From Haemophilus parahaemolyticus (GTDB lineage Bacteria > Pseudomonadota > Gammaproteobacteria > Enterobacterales > Pasteurellaceae): a DNA stretch of 64,000 bases. The position numbers and the translations under genes were made by a program. Numbering within the stretch: the first letter of the stretch is position 1; each line of letters opens with the position of its first letter. Shown here one piece after another: positions 45,889 to 56,191 of the stretch. The notes below the pieces were generated by a model. That model did not search any database, was not told the origin of the DNA, and saw only the letters and a list, made by a program, of their open reading frames with translations. Location: NCBI RefSeq assembly GCF_002015035.1, contig NZ_MUXY01000022.1:1-64000 (forward strand), written 5' to 3'.

Positions 45889-46581
45889 ATGCCAAACTTT
45901 GCAAACCTTACCGATATTCTCACGGGCAAAAACCGTGAGCATTTAATTGCATTGCCGAATGCACTATCGGACAAACACGCCTTGCAACCAGAAGCGGTAA
46001 AAGCTTTTTTAGCATTACAGCAAGCTGCCAAAAATGCAGGCTTTAATTTACAACCTGCCAGCACGTTCCGTGATTTTGAACGCCAGAAACTGATTTGGAA
46101 CGCCAAATTTAATGGCGAGCGTAAAGTACACGATGATAAAGGCAATGCGATTGAGCTGGAAGGCTTGAGCGATTGGCAAAAATGCCAAGCTATTTTACGC
46201 TGGTCTGCTGTACCAGGTGCGAGCCGCCATCACTGGGGAACAGAGATCGATTTCTTCGATCCTGAGATGCTGCCTGTGGGCAAAAAATTGATGCTTGAAC
46301 CTTGGGAATACCAGACAGGCGGTTACTTCCAGCGTTTAACCAACTGGTTGTTGGCAAATGCTGAAACGTTTGGTTTTTACTTCCCCTTTATGCCTGAAAA
46401 CAACGAAGGTAAGCTCATTGGCGTTGAGCCTTGGCATATCAGTTATTTCCCTATTGCGGAGCTTTATCAACAACAATTTGCTACAAACCACCTAACACAA
46501 GCCTGGGAAACGGAAGAGGTTGCAGGTAAAGAAGCACTTATCGCCCATTTTGACACGCTTTTTAAAGATTATATTTTGTAA
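45889..46581 (+). CDS. M15-family D,D-carboxypeptidase/VanY-like peptidase without signal peptide
   Basis: The 230-residue protein has the M15 zinc motifs: [14 protein letters not shown] (SxHxxGxAxD type) and EPWHISY, with STFRDFERQ upstream. M15 enzymes cleave D-Ala-D-Ala or related cell-wall peptides. No signal peptide or membrane segment is visible, which would make it cytoplasmic, as for VanX-type dipeptidases, or exported by another route. The ATG has no ribosome site; an uptake sequence fills the usual position. It overlaps rsmJ by one base. Confidence 0.78.
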   Translation: MPNFANLTDILTGKNREHLIALPNALSDKHALQPEAVKAFLALQQAAKNAGFNLQPASTFRDFERQKLIWNAKFNGERKVHDDKGNAIELEGLSDWQKCQAILRWSAVPGASRHHWGTEIDFFDPEMLPVGKKLMLEPWEYQTGGYFQRLTNWLLANAETFGFYFPFMPENNEGKLIGVEPWHISYFPIAELYQQQFATNHLTQAWETEEVAGKEALIAHFDTLFKDYIL

Positions 46582-47339
46582 TGACAATTCAATTGATTAA
46601 CGAAAATGGCGATGAAAACGCCTTCCAAGCCATTTGTGAAAAATGGCAACTACGCCACAATCCAGATGCTATTTTAGCTCTAGTACAAACACCCGAACGC
46701 TTGGAATTACGCAAATTAGACGAACCAAAATTGGGTGCAATTGCGGTTAATTTTGTGGATGGCACGATGGCACATCGCCGTAAATTTGGCGGTGGACGAG
46801 GCGAAGCAGTAGCGAAAGCAGTCGGCATTAAAGGTAGCTACTTACCCACCGTAATTGATGCAACCGCAGGGCTTGGGCGCGATGCGTTTGTATTGGCGGC
46901 AATTGGCTGTAAAGTGCAATTGATTGAGCGCAACCCCGTGGTTTCCGCCTTACTGGAAGATGGCTTAAAGCGGGCTTATCAAGATCCTGAAATTGGCGAA
47001 TTTATGCAATCAAGGATGATTTTATTGCCATTTCATACCATTAGTGAATATGCTACTGCGAATGAAGCACCAGTTGATGTGGTCTATTTCGATCCGATGT
47101 TTCCACATAAACAAAAAAGTGCGTTGGTCAAAAAAGAGATGCGCGTATTCCAACATTTAGTGGGTGCAGATTTAGATTCGGATGATTTTTTCCAACCAGC
47201 GAAACAAGTGGCTCGCAAACGCGTGGTAGTCAAACGCCCTGATTATGCTCCGTTTATTGCTGAACAAAAACCTGATTTTAGCCAAATGACCAAAAATCAC
47301 CGATTTGATGTGTATTTGTCGCATTTGCTTCATATTTAA
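46581..47339 (+). CDS. rsmJ: 16S rRNA m2G1516 methyltransferase RsmJ
   Basis: The 252-residue protein matches RsmJ (formerly YhiQ): [41 protein letters not shown] with its SAM site, then [21 protein letters not shown], where the DPMFP replaces the usual NPPY-like motif. It modifies G1516 of 16S rRNA. TAATG overlap with the M15 gene. Confidence 0.94.
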   Translation: MTIQLINENGDENAFQAICEKWQLRHNPDAILALVQTPERLELRKLDEPKLGAIAVNFVDGTMAHRRKFGGGRGEAVAKAVGIKGSYLPTVIDATAGLGRDAFVLAAIGCKVQLIERNPVVSALLEDGLKRAYQDPEIGEFMQSRMILLPFHTISEYATANEAPVDVVYFDPMFPHKQKSALVKKEMRVFQHLVGADLDSDDFFQPAKQVARKRVVVKRPDYAPFIAEQKPDFSQMTKNHRFDVYLSHLLHI

Positions 47340-47391
47340 ACGGAAAATTCAGCAAATGTAACAAAAATTTACAAAACTTTTAAAACTGAAC

Positions 47392-47410
47392 TTGCCTAAT
47401 TGATAGGCAA
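47392..47410 (+). terminator. Hairpin between rsmJ and ftsN
   Basis: TTGCCTA (47392-47398) pairs with TAGGCAA (47404-47410). The T tract is displaced by about 7 bases. Confidence 0.5.
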
Positions 47411-47470
47411 ACGGGCTATTTTTCAGTAAAATTTAGCACAATATTTTTTAATTTAAGGTTCAAAGAAAAG

Positions 47471-48292
47471 ATGTCTCGACAATCTATGGCTCGCTCAAAA
47501 AGATCGAAAGGAATGCGCGTTTCCACCATATTATCGCTGGCTATCATTATTTTGTTAGCACTTGGACTGGGCTTATGGTTGATGAAAGAAAATGCACCAG
47601 CCCCTAATTCTCCGATTCCACAAATTGCACAACCCTTGCCACAAGGCACAACATTGCCTAGTCGCCCTGAGGAAGTGTATAGCTACATTCGCGATTTAGA
47701 AACCCGTGAGGTGATTACCTATCCAAACAAAGGACAGCCAAAATCAGCTCAGCTTTCGAAAGAGCAACTGGCACAATTAGAAGAAAAACGTAAACAGGAA
47801 GAAGCAGCTCGCCTTGCAGCAGAACCCATTGAGCCAGAAGTCGCAAGAGAGCAACCAGCAGTACCATCCGATGCTGAAATCGCAGCTCAAAAAGCACGCG
47901 AGCAAAAACTTGCTGAAGAAAAACGTAAACAAGCAGAGTTAAAAAAACAGCAAGAATTAGCTGCGAAAAAAGCGGAAGCAGAAAAAGCAAAAGCGAAAGT
48001 AGAGCCAACAAAAACAGAGCAAGCTAAAGTAATATCTGCAAAATCGGAAGAAAAACCGACCGCTTCTCACCCCAAACCTGGTAGTTTTGGACTTCAATGC
48101 GGTGCATTCAAAAACAAAGCACAAGCCGAAAATATGCAAGCCCGCCTTGCTATGGCAGGTTTCAACGCCCGTATTGTTAGCGGGGCAGATTGGAACCGCG
48201 TATTTGTCGGTCCTGTCGGGAATCGTTCAGCAGCTGCAACTGCCCAATCTAATGCAAGAAGTGTGGCAGAATGCGTGATTGTAGCGATGTAA
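47471..48292 (+). CDS. ftsN: Cell division protein FtsN
   Basis: The 273-residue bitopic protein has a short basic cytoplasmic tail and one membrane helix (about 20-37). A long charged coiled linker (residues 95-190, rich in K/A/E) follows, then a C-terminal SPOR domain from about 200 (GSFGLQCGAFKNKAQAENM, WNRVFVGPVGN). The layout and the WNRV block match FtsN, which triggers septal peptidoglycan synthesis and binds denuded glycan. It is monocistronic. Confidence 0.88.
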   Translation: MSRQSMARSKRSKGMRVSTILSLAIIILLALGLGLWLMKENAPAPNSPIPQIAQPLPQGTTLPSRPEEVYSYIRDLETREVITYPNKGQPKSAQLSKEQLAQLEEKRKQEEAARLAAEPIEPEVAREQPAVPSDAEIAAQKAREQKLAEEKRKQAELKKQQELAAKKAEAEKAKAKVEPTKTEQAKVISAKSEEKPTASHPKPGSFGLQCGAFKNKAQAENMQARLAMAGFNARIVSGADWNRVFVGPVGNRSAAATAQSNARSVAECVIVAM

Positions 48293-48303
48293 TAAAATCA
48301 ATA

Positions 48304-48332
48304 CTTGTAGATGTTTATAATACATCTACAAG
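48304..48332. terminator. Hairpin between ftsN and the convergent lipoprotein gene
   Basis: A perfect 11-bp inverted repeat (48304-48314 with 48322-48332) lies between two converging stops. Confidence 0.65.
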
Positions 48333-48338
48333 CTCTAA

Positions 48339-48818
48339 TCAGCCTTCCTTACAATTCAACCAAGCTGTTCGTTGCCCTTGATAGATTTTGTAGTAAGTGG
48401 AACCGTGTTGACGAGCTACAAGCTCAACTGGGCCCCCTTCAATTGGGTAATATGAACGATAAATAACCTCAAAACGCGTACCTCGAGCATTCAATTCCCT
48501 ATTCTGAATATGATCGAACGGCACAGCTTTTCCACCGTTTAGCTGAAAATAGATACCAAAATTTTCTTTTTTTCGACTCTCTCGTGAAAGCGGGAAATAA
48601 TTAGTCAGCGATGCCCGTTCACCTGTCATGACATTCTTACAAACATAGTAATAGCGTTTGTAATCTTTTAGATTATTCAATTCCGACTGTGTAATATCTT
48701 CTTTTAGAAATCTTGCTTGTACAGATTTTTTGGGCTGTTGCTTGTTAGGCATTGTAGTACAAGCAAAAAGTGTGACCAAGGTAATACCAACAAGGATAAA
48801 TTTGGATTTTTTGAGCAT
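48339..48818 (-). CDS. Lipoprotein of unknown function
   Basis: Starting at the ATG at 48818, the 159-residue protein has a signal peptide with lipobox LFAC. A frame extension upstream would bury the signal peptide and is rejected. The mature part has a compact strand-rich look (RFEVIYRSYYPIEGGPVELVARQHG) with two cysteines. Its family is not recognised. It stands alone between ftsN and ptrA, in the place where recB would be expected by comparison with E. coli. Confidence 0.65.
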   Translation of the reverse strand: MLKKSKFILVGITLVTLFACTTMPNKQQPKKSVQARFLKEDITQSELNNLKDYKRYYYVCKNVMTGERASLTNYFPLSRESRKKENFGIYFQLNGGKAVPFDHIQNRELNARGTRFEVIYRSYYPIEGGPVELVARQHGSTYYKIYQGQRTAWLNCKEG

Positions 48819-48931
48819 AATTATTCTTAGGAAAATAGAAAGGTAGCTATCATAGCGTAAATAAAGAATAGTGAAAATAACGATCCTTTGTATTAAAAGG
48901 CACAAATCTAAATGCCTGTGCCTTTAGCATC

Positions 48932-51886
48932 TTAATAAAACTTCACTTCAAATGCTTTCTGAAGTTCTTCAACATTCTCCACTTTCTCAAACCCCTGTGG
49001 TGAAATCGCATCAGCGGCTTTTACTTTCGTGCCCAATGCCTGGCTGATGAAGACCAAACCTTGTTGCTCAATCACCGCGTTTTGATAGAATTCCAGAATG
49101 TCATTTTTCGTCAGATTTTTCACCGCTTGCATCAACTTCTCTTTACGATCGAATAGCTGATTGCCTCGTGCATAATCAAAACTAAAGTTTTCAAATTCTT
49201 GTGAAAGCGACTCAGGCTTTCTTTCCAATTTATTTAATAAACTCTCTTTGAACTTATCAAATTCAGACTCACTTAAAACGGTCAATTTTTGCAAACTTTC
49301 TGCAAAAAAGCGTTCATTATGTTGCATAATCCCTTTCGGGCTCGTATTTGGACTTTGCACCATAAAACGAATACCTGATGTTTTGCCTACTTTCGCTTGA
49401 GTTGCATACACTACATAGCCTAATTGTTTATTAGTGCGTAAATCATCAAAATACCAGCGAGAAATAATATCTTTCAGCAACATTGCTCGCACTTCGCCTG
49501 CCAACTCATCATAGCCTTTTGCCATATAAGCAATCAAGAGTGCATTATCTTCATTTGGTACAAATTTAATTGCATTTAATTTTTTTGTGCTTTGGTTAAT
49601 ATCTAAATAGCGATATTTAGCTAATTTACTATTATTATTTTTAGCTGTTTTTTCTAACTCAGAAATAATATTTTTAACTTGATTATCAGTGAAATTACCT
49701 ACAGATAAAGCCCGCACACTCGTAGCTTTCGATAATAATTTCTCTCGAATAGATTGAATATCTTTTAACGTAATTTTGTCGATCATCTCACGCTGTTTAT
49801 CCTCTTCAAAATAAGGATAACTAGAGAAATTTACAAAGATTTCATTTGCTTGATTTAAGCTATTCGCTTTACGTTTTCCATCTAAGGCTTCAATTAAACG
49901 CTGTTTCGCTTGTACTAAATATTTTTCATTTAATTCAAATTGGCTAAATTGTTGCATTTTATCTTGCATTAACTGAGCCAAATGCTGTGTATAACCTTCT
50001 GCCCGCAATGAAAAACCATTTTCGATTAACGATAAGCCAGCCTCCATCCCTGCTACAGAAGATTGGAAATCCACTTTTGCTTGAGCTAATTCATTCATAT
50101 AACTCAAAATTGTCGCACTGATGCTTTCTTTTAAGCTATGTGTTCTTGGCGTAATTGAGAAATTAACAGCAATACGAGCCTTCGGATCATGAGAAAAATA
50201 TTGGCTTGACATTGCATAAAGTTGTGTCCCTTTTTCTTCCTCAATCAATTTCGGCGAAGTTCTTTTATCTTCTTTAATTAAAGAAAAGTCAGTAGTGAAA
50301 TAAGGATTTAATTCAGGTAATTTGATTTCAGGGTTTTTACTGAAATCTAGCCATGCTTCTTTCTGTTCATCACTTATTTTTTCAATAGAGAAACCCGCTT
50401 CAAAATAGGGCGATTTCTTATCAGTTTTTACATCATCGCTAACCAATAAAATACGTGCATTATCGATATTCATTTCAGATAATTTTTCTTCAATCGCTTT
50501 TTTATCCATATTTTTAACCAGATAATCCGCATCTAAAATATTTTCTAAAGGATAAAATAGCATTTGTTCTGCGAGAGCTTCAATATAATTCCCGTTTTTT
50601 TCGACTTGTAAATGAGCAAATTCTTGTTTTAGACTCTCACGTACTTCATTAAAATAATTTTCTTGAATACCTTGTTTTTTTACTTGATCTATTTGTTGGA
50701 AAATAAGAGAAATAATATTTTCTTTTTCTTTTAATCCTTTTTCAGTTAATGCAACATAAAAGGTAAAACTACCACGATTACGACTTATATTTGCTGTTGC
50801 TTGAGCAGAAATTCCACTATCTGATAAACCTTGCTTAATTAAATAATCTGATAAAGTGCCATCAGTATTATTATTAAAAATATAGGCTAAATATTCTCCT
50901 GTTTTATTTGCAAATTTGTCTTCATCATTTTGCATATCAAATGAAATAGCTAACATTTTCATTGGTCGAATAGGCTTATAAGAGATAAGTACACTCTTAT
51001 CTTCATCTCTCAAAAGTGGAACATCTATTTTCGGGGCAACTAAATGTTTATTTTCTACTTTACCCAATGTTTTATCTGCTAATTTTGCTAATTTTTCAAT
51101 CGGTTGATTAGAATATAAAACCACTTTCATCAAATTTGCAGAATAATTTTTATGATAAAACTTCTCTAATTCTGTTTGTAATAAACTATTTGGTTTATCT
51201 GAAAGTGTTTCTTTATTTCCCACAGTGAATTTTGTAATTGGATGTGCAGGGTTAGAAGTAGCTAAATTAACGCTATTTAATAAATGTCCATCACTTGATT
51301 TTGCACGCACCATTTCAGCATTCACTGCATTCACTTCTTTTTCCGCATTTTCCTTAGAAAGCAGTGGAAATGCGAGCGTATCAGCAAAGCGAGTAACTGC
51401 TTCATCGAATGCATCGTTATTTACTTCCAAATAATAAGCGGTACGATAAGCTGTAGTTGAGGCATTATTATAGCCCCCGTTTTTGTTTAAAAAGTTATCT
51501 AAACTATTGATTTCTGGGAAGTTTTTTGATCCCATCAAGATCATATGTTCTAAATAATGTGCTAAACCTTGTTGAGAAATCGGATCTTCCATCGAACCGA
51601 TGGGAATTGCCATTGATATTAGGGACTTATTCGCCTTTTCATCCGAAATCAATAATACCGTCATCCCATTATCTAATTTAATACCTTGGTAAATAGCTTT
51701 ATCATTCGGGCTTTTATTGATTTGGCTTTTAATCAACTCAAAGCCTAAATTAGCTTGAGTTTTTTCTTGAATAATAGCACTCAAATTTTGCTTATTTTCT
51801 GCAAATGCAATTGGTATCACATTCAGTGCCAAAAATGTAGAAAGAATAGCATAACGAATAGCGTGATTTAATCGTGTTTTCTTCAT
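48932..51886 (-). CDS. ptrA: Protease III (pitrilysin)
   Basis: The 984-residue protein has a signal peptide (cut near residue 29) and the inverted zinc motif HYLEH (H110, E113, H114), with the third ligand in the NAEKEVNAVNAEM helix. Length and four-domain layout fit pitrilysin, a periplasmic zinc protease of small peptides. It lies 11 bases after recC on the same strand, as in the enteric recC-ptrA-recB-recD order, but recB does not follow here. Confidence 0.93.
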   Translation of the reverse strand: MKKTRLNHAIRYAILSTFLALNVIPIAFAENKQNLSAIIQEKTQANLGFELIKSQINKSPNDKAIYQGIKLDNGMTVLLISDEKANKSLISMAIPIGSMEDPISQQGLAHYLEHMILMGSKNFPEINSLDNFLNKNGGYNNASTTAYRTAYYLEVNNDAFDEAVTRFADTLAFPLLSKENAEKEVNAVNAEMVRAKSSDGHLLNSVNLATSNPAHPITKFTVGNKETLSDKPNSLLQTELEKFYHKNYSANLMKVVLYSNQPIEKLAKLADKTLGKVENKHLVAPKIDVPLLRDEDKSVLISYKPIRPMKMLAISFDMQNDEDKFANKTGEYLAYIFNNNTDGTLSDYLIKQGLSDSGISAQATANISRNRGSFTFYVALTEKGLKEKENIISLIFQQIDQVKKQGIQENYFNEVRESLKQEFAHLQVEKNGNYIEALAEQMLFYPLENILDADYLVKNMDKKAIEEKLSEMNIDNARILLVSDDVKTDKKSPYFEAGFSIEKISDEQKEAWLDFSKNPEIKLPELNPYFTTDFSLIKEDKRTSPKLIEEEKGTQLYAMSSQYFSHDPKARIAVNFSITPRTHSLKESISATILSYMNELAQAKVDFQSSVAGMEAGLSLIENGFSLRAEGYTQHLAQLMQDKMQQFSQFELNEKYLVQAKQRLIEALDGKRKANSLNQANEIFVNFSSYPYFEEDKQREMIDKITLKDIQSIREKLLSKATSVRALSVGNFTDNQVKNIISELEKTAKNNNSKLAKYRYLDINQSTKKLNAIKFVPNEDNALLIAYMAKGYDELAGEVRAMLLKDIISRWYFDDLRTNKQLGYVVYATQAKVGKTSGIRFMVQSPNTSPKGIMQHNERFFAESLQKLTVLSESEFDKFKESLLNKLERKPESLSQEFENFSFDYARGNQLFDRKEKLMQAVKNLTKNDILEFYQNAVIEQQGLVFISQALGTKVKAADAISPQGFEKVENVEELQKAFEVKFY

Positions 51887-51897
51887 ATTTATTTTTA

Positions 51898-54800
51898 TTA
51901 TCCTTTATTTTTAGATTTTTGCATTAAATCAAACCAATCTAATGTCGTTTGGTGAATATGAGCATAATCTAATTTTTCACTTTGATTAAGAATACGTTGT
52001 AAATAGATATTCTCATCATTATAACTTTCTGCAATTTCAATCAGTTTATTTTCACAATCTTTTTCGATATTTTCAGAAATATTGTCAAAGTAATTATCTA
52101 AACTTGAGGTAATTGCCAACTCAAATGTAACAAAACTGCGTAGATAAGCGGAAACATAGATTTCAAGCTGTGCCTTAGCTTGTTCTTTTTCTATTTTATT
52201 AAAACCGAGCTGAGCTAACGCTTTGTTATTTAAATAATAGAAAACAGGTGAGTTTTCTTTTCCTGATAAAATTGAGACAAGATAATAAATCCAAAGTTTA
52301 ATCACATCTTTATCTCGCAAACTACCCGTTCGCCATAACACAATACCATTACCAAATTGATGCGGAATATTGCCAACAAGTTCGGTTTGATCGAACGTTA
52401 AATTAATTTCAAGCACTTGACTATCTTGATTTAAATAACCAGCCAATTCTGAACGCATATTCTCAATGCGAGAATTTAATTCTTCTTTTTTTAATTTACC
52501 AAAATTCAGCACTAGCGAATTCCCTTTTAGATCTTCTTTTTCAAAGAAATTCTCTAGCTCTTCATCTTTGATATTTAATAGTTCATCTAATAGAGTGTAT
52601 TCATCTAAACGAGAAAGTGAAAAATGTTCAGTTTCTTCAATACTCTCTTCGCTTGAGCTAAAATTCACGCCTAATCGATGAGTAAAAAAATAACGAACAG
52701 GTGATTGAATAAAGCTAATTAGATCGTCTAATTCAATATATTTTGGCAACTCTACTTCATTAATAATTTGTTCTGAGATAAACTCTTTAACTCCATTACT
52801 ATTCTGTACTAACGGCAACCACTCTTTATCATAAGAAAAATAATTTTCTTTAAAATTATTTGGACTAAATACCGTAATAGGATGGTTTTGAATAAGTTGT
52901 GCTTTTTCTTCTAAATCAGAGTGCTCAATTAAATAGTCCATTAATTGCGAAACTAATATCGATGGAAAATACTCTTTATTATTGACTAATGATTGACCAA
53001 TATAACTAATATAAAAAATCTCTTGAGCAGAGAGCAATGCTTCTAAGAATAAATAACGGTCATCATCTCGTCTTGCTCGGTCACCTTTTTGTGGATGATA
53101 TTGCATTAAATCAAAACTATTGATTTGTTGCTGTCTTGGAAAATCTGCTTCATTCATTCCCAATAAACAAACTACTTTAAATGGAATAGCTCGCATTGGT
53201 AATAAAGTACAGAAATTCACTTTTCCTGCTAAAAATTGTAGATGGCTTTTTTGATAATTTAATTTCTCTTTAAAAATTGAGCTAATAATATCAATCGAAA
53301 TAGTCTGATTATATTTTGTTTGTTCAATTAGTGAATAGCATTTTTCAATTTCTTCAAAGATCAATAATAATGCGTTAGTCGTCGTTTCATTTTCTTGATA
53401 GAAATGATTGACTATATATTCCAGCATTTCTTTCCATTTATCAATAGTATGACTTTCCTGTAAAAAATTCGCCCAAGCTGTTAATTTCTCAATAAAATCT
53501 GCTAAATAACCCACTTGTTCTGAAATCAAGCCATAACTCTCATTAAAAGCAATCGTATTCTGCCAAATACCGCTCTCTTCTTTTAAGCTTGTACCAAGCA
53601 GTAAGCGATTTAAACCATTTTCCCAAGAATTATAATTATCCCATTGTTCATCTTTCTGAATGGTAAGTTCTGCACGAATACCGCTTGCTTTAATCCAATT
53701 TCTTAATAAAACAATATCGTTTTCACGTAAATTAAATTTCTCACCTATTGCCTTAACGTCTAATAGATCTAATATTTCTTCTGCACTAAAACGGCTCTCT
53801 TTCATTGAAAGCAGATAAATAAAGCTAGAAAGAATAGGATCAACTTCACTGATTTTTTGGTCTGAAATTGTAAATGGGATATAACGTTTATCTCTTATGC
53901 CTTTTTCATCTTTTTTATCATAACGAGAAAATACAGCTTGAATATAAGGGGCATATTGCTCAATATTCGGTGACATCACAATAATATCTTTTGCCGAGAG
54001 TGTTTTATTTTGTTCAAAAATATGAAGCAATTGATTATGTAAAATTTCAACTTCTCGTAAGATACTATGTACTGAATGAATTTGAATCGAATGATCTTGT
54101 TTGAAATCTAAATCAAGTTCGTTATGATATTCTAAAATCGCTTGCTTAATTTGGCTTAAATTATGGGCTTCAAAAGGTGGAATAAAACCTTCTATCACAT
54201 CATGTTCTTCTTCCACTAATTGTGCTAAAAAATCTCGCCCTTGTTTACCCCAAATTGCGAGTAGTTGATTACCTTGTTGTGCTAATAATGCATCAATATC
54301 TTCTTGAGAGAGTTGTTGTTTTAATGCAAGTTTTTCTAATACGCTATCTTCAATACTATCACCCCAATATTTTTCACTGGGGTTTAAAAAGAATAAATGA
54401 ATATCACAATGCTCACTTAATTTTCTTAATACAGCAAGCTGAGACGGTGGAAGTGAAGAAATACCAAAAACAAAAATACGTTTAGGCAATCTTTGTTGTT
54501 CTTCTTCAGTCAAATTATCTAATTTTTCAAAATATAAATTTTGTAAATAGGCACGATGTGAAGTAGTAAATAAAAGCTCATCGTAATCTTTCTTAGTATC
54601 TTCAATCAATAAATTCCATAGAATACTTTGCCAAAGTACATTTTCGGCAATATCTTCTTCATTTTTGATTTTATTAGAAAAATGATGTTTAATTTCATCA
54701 ATAACTAATTTTTGATTATTCTTTTCCCAGGAAACTAACCAATGTGGACGATAAACTAAATATTGGTCGAAAAGATCAGCAATTTTATTGGCTAATTGAT

Positions 54801-55179
54801 AAAGGCGCAAATCCGAACCCTCTTTTTCAGATTTAAGATAAGCTCGTAAGGCACTAAAGCCTTCTTGCTCAAGTACATTCGGGATAATTCGCATCAATCG
54901 CCACGCCATCACAGCACGTTCAAAAATATTCTCTTTCGGCAGGTAAGGAAAAATAAGGCGATATTGCTGCCAAATAAAACTGGTCGGGAATGGGAAGTTG
55001 TAATTGCCTGCAATGCCTGTTTGCTCAGCAATTTCCATTTGTAGCCATTGAGCCATTCCGATACTTTGTACCAAAATGGTTTCTTCGGCAAAAGGATCGG
55101 GATTTGGGGAAATTTTTTGATATTGAATAAGCATTGACGCTAAGGCGTTGAGATCATTGGAATAATAAACGGTGAACAT
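51898..55179 (-). CDS. recC: Exodeoxyribonuclease V gamma subunit RecC
   Basis: The 1093-residue protein is close to the E. coli length (about 1122). The N-terminal helicase-like half starts FTVYYSNDLNALASML and has SIGMAQWLQMEIAEQTGIAGNY-type sequence. The middle holds RIFVFGISSLPPSQLAVLRKLS and IQIHSVHSILREVEILHNQLLHIFE, both RecC hallmarks. RecC recognises Chi in the RecBCD complex. It follows comQ by 66 bases, the same neighbour order as H. influenzae comNOPQ-recC. Confidence 0.96.
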   Translation of the reverse strand: MFTVYYSNDLNALASMLIQYQKISPNPDPFAEETILVQSIGMAQWLQMEIAEQTGIAGNYNFPFPTSFIWQQYRLIFPYLPKENIFERAVMAWRLMRIIPNVLEQEGFSALRAYLKSEKEGSDLRLYQLANKIADLFDQYLVYRPHWLVSWEKNNQKLVIDEIKHHFSNKIKNEEDIAENVLWQSILWNLLIEDTKKDYDELLFTTSHRAYLQNLYFEKLDNLTEEEQQRLPKRIFVFGISSLPPSQLAVLRKLSEHCDIHLFFLNPSEKYWGDSIEDSVLEKLALKQQLSQEDIDALLAQQGNQLLAIWGKQGRDFLAQLVEEEHDVIEGFIPPFEAHNLSQIKQAILEYHNELDLDFKQDHSIQIHSVHSILREVEILHNQLLHIFEQNKTLSAKDIIVMSPNIEQYAPYIQAVFSRYDKKDEKGIRDKRYIPFTISDQKISEVDPILSSFIYLLSMKESRFSAEEILDLLDVKAIGEKFNLRENDIVLLRNWIKASGIRAELTIQKDEQWDNYNSWENGLNRLLLGTSLKEESGIWQNTIAFNESYGLISEQVGYLADFIEKLTAWANFLQESHTIDKWKEMLEYIVNHFYQENETTTNALLLIFEEIEKCYSLIEQTKYNQTISIDIISSIFKEKLNYQKSHLQFLAGKVNFCTLLPMRAIPFKVVCLLGMNEADFPRQQQINSFDLMQYHPQKGDRARRDDDRYLFLEALLSAQEIFYISYIGQSLVNNKEYFPSILVSQLMDYLIEHSDLEEKAQLIQNHPITVFSPNNFKENYFSYDKEWLPLVQNSNGVKEFISEQIINEVELPKYIELDDLISFIQSPVRYFFTHRLGVNFSSSEESIEETEHFSLSRLDEYTLLDELLNIKDEELENFFEKEDLKGNSLVLNFGKLKKEELNSRIENMRSELAGYLNQDSQVLEINLTFDQTELVGNIPHQFGNGIVLWRTGSLRDKDVIKLWIYYLVSILSGKENSPVFYYLNNKALAQLGFNKIEKEQAKAQLEIYVSAYLRSFVTFELAITSSLDNYFDNISENIEKDCENKLIEIAESYNDENIYLQRILNQSEKLDYAHIHQTTLDWFDLMQKSKNKG

Positions 55180-55245
55180 ACTAAAACCCTCATAGAACGA
55201 GCCATTTTGCTTGAATTGGCTAGAATATTCAACGCTTTTAGCCGA

Positions 55246-55542
55246 TTACTTTGTTTTAATTTCAACCTTCCCCATCGGATAAGTGACCTTTATTAACTCC
55301 CCACTACATTGGATGGTAAATCTTACATCATTTTCGACCGCTTGCGACTCGCAACTTAGCCCCGCCATTCTTAACGCAATCTGATTTTCTGCAATTTGCA
55401 ATGCCTGCTGTTGCTGGTAATTTCTTGTTCCGCGTTCAAGCTGATCTTTCTGCCAAGCGGTGAAATTTAATGCCAAAATTGCAAATAACGTTAATGCGAC
55501 AAGTAGTGAAACTAAACTTTCCGCTTTTAATTTTTTAACCAT
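55246..55542 (-). CDS. comQ: Type IV pseudopilin ComQ (PpdC-like)
   Basis: The 98-residue protein has a short leader and a prepilin-like hydrophobic helix starting AESLVSLLVALTLFAIL. It lacks the usual Glu at position 5. Position directly before recC and as fourth of four pseudopilins matches H. influenzae comQ. Two cysteines (SCESQ and QCSGEL) may pair in the periplasm. It starts one base after comP. Confidence 0.75.
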   Translation of the reverse strand: MVKKLKAESLVSLLVALTLFAILALNFTAWQKDQLERGTRNYQQQQALQIAENQIALRMAGLSCESQAVENDVRFTIQCSGELIKVTYPMGKVEIKTK

Positions 55543-55543
55543 A

Positions 55544-56191
55544 CTATTTATTATTTAATATATTTTTTGAATTTGGTACGAGATGCCATTTTGAATATTT
55601 CTGTTCTAAATTATCTACTACAGCTCTTCTAAAAGTTAGATTCCGCTCTTCTCGCTCATTATCAAAGGTAGAATAAAGCACGCCATATACTTTTTTAGAT
55701 CCTGTAATATCAAAATGGTAGTCGGTAATAATAATACCGTAAAAATAATCTTCTAATCTCTCTTCAATCGCCTTTTTTGCTATAACAATTTTTGGATCAT
55801 TTTCACTATTTTTAGGTAATTCAGATAATGAATTAATATAAATTATTTGGGAAGCATAAGAATCTAAATCTAGCCAATTTTCAATATTATCTACTGCAAT
55901 ATATTTATCTTTCGTGGGCTTTGGTTTAATAAATAGACTATTCATTTCACACTGGTAAGAATAAATAAGTTCGCCTATTTTCTCTTCAACAATCTCTTTT
56001 TTCTGAGAGGCACATTCATTTTGATTTACTCTTTTTAATAATGTGAGTTTAGAAGATAAATATTGTTGATAATAGCCATGTGCAACACTTTCTTGCTTTA
56101 ACCAATTTTCTTTGGTTAAAAACAGCAATGTCAAAATGCCTGATAAAATCAGTAACGAACTTAATAAACTACTGGCTTCTAATTTTTTCAT
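55544..56191 (-). CDS. comP: Type IV pseudopilin ComP (YgdB-like)
   Basis: The 215-residue protein begins MKKLEASSLLSSLLILSGI, a leader then hydrophobic helix with Ala at the predicted cleavage site and no Glu at +5, as in the GspK-like minor pilin type. The rest is hydrophilic with several cysteines. It overlaps comO by four bases. Order and position match H. influenzae comP. Confidence 0.72.
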   Translation of the reverse strand: MKKLEASSLLSSLLILSGILTLLFLTKENWLKQESVAHGYYQQYLSSKLTLLKRVNQNECASQKKEIVEEKIGELIYSYQCEMNSLFIKPKPTKDKYIAVDNIENWLDLDSYASQIIYINSLSELPKNSENDPKIVIAKKAIEERLEDYFYGIIITDYHFDITGSKKVYGVLYSTFDNEREERNLTFRRAVVDNLEQKYSKWHLVPNSKNILNNK

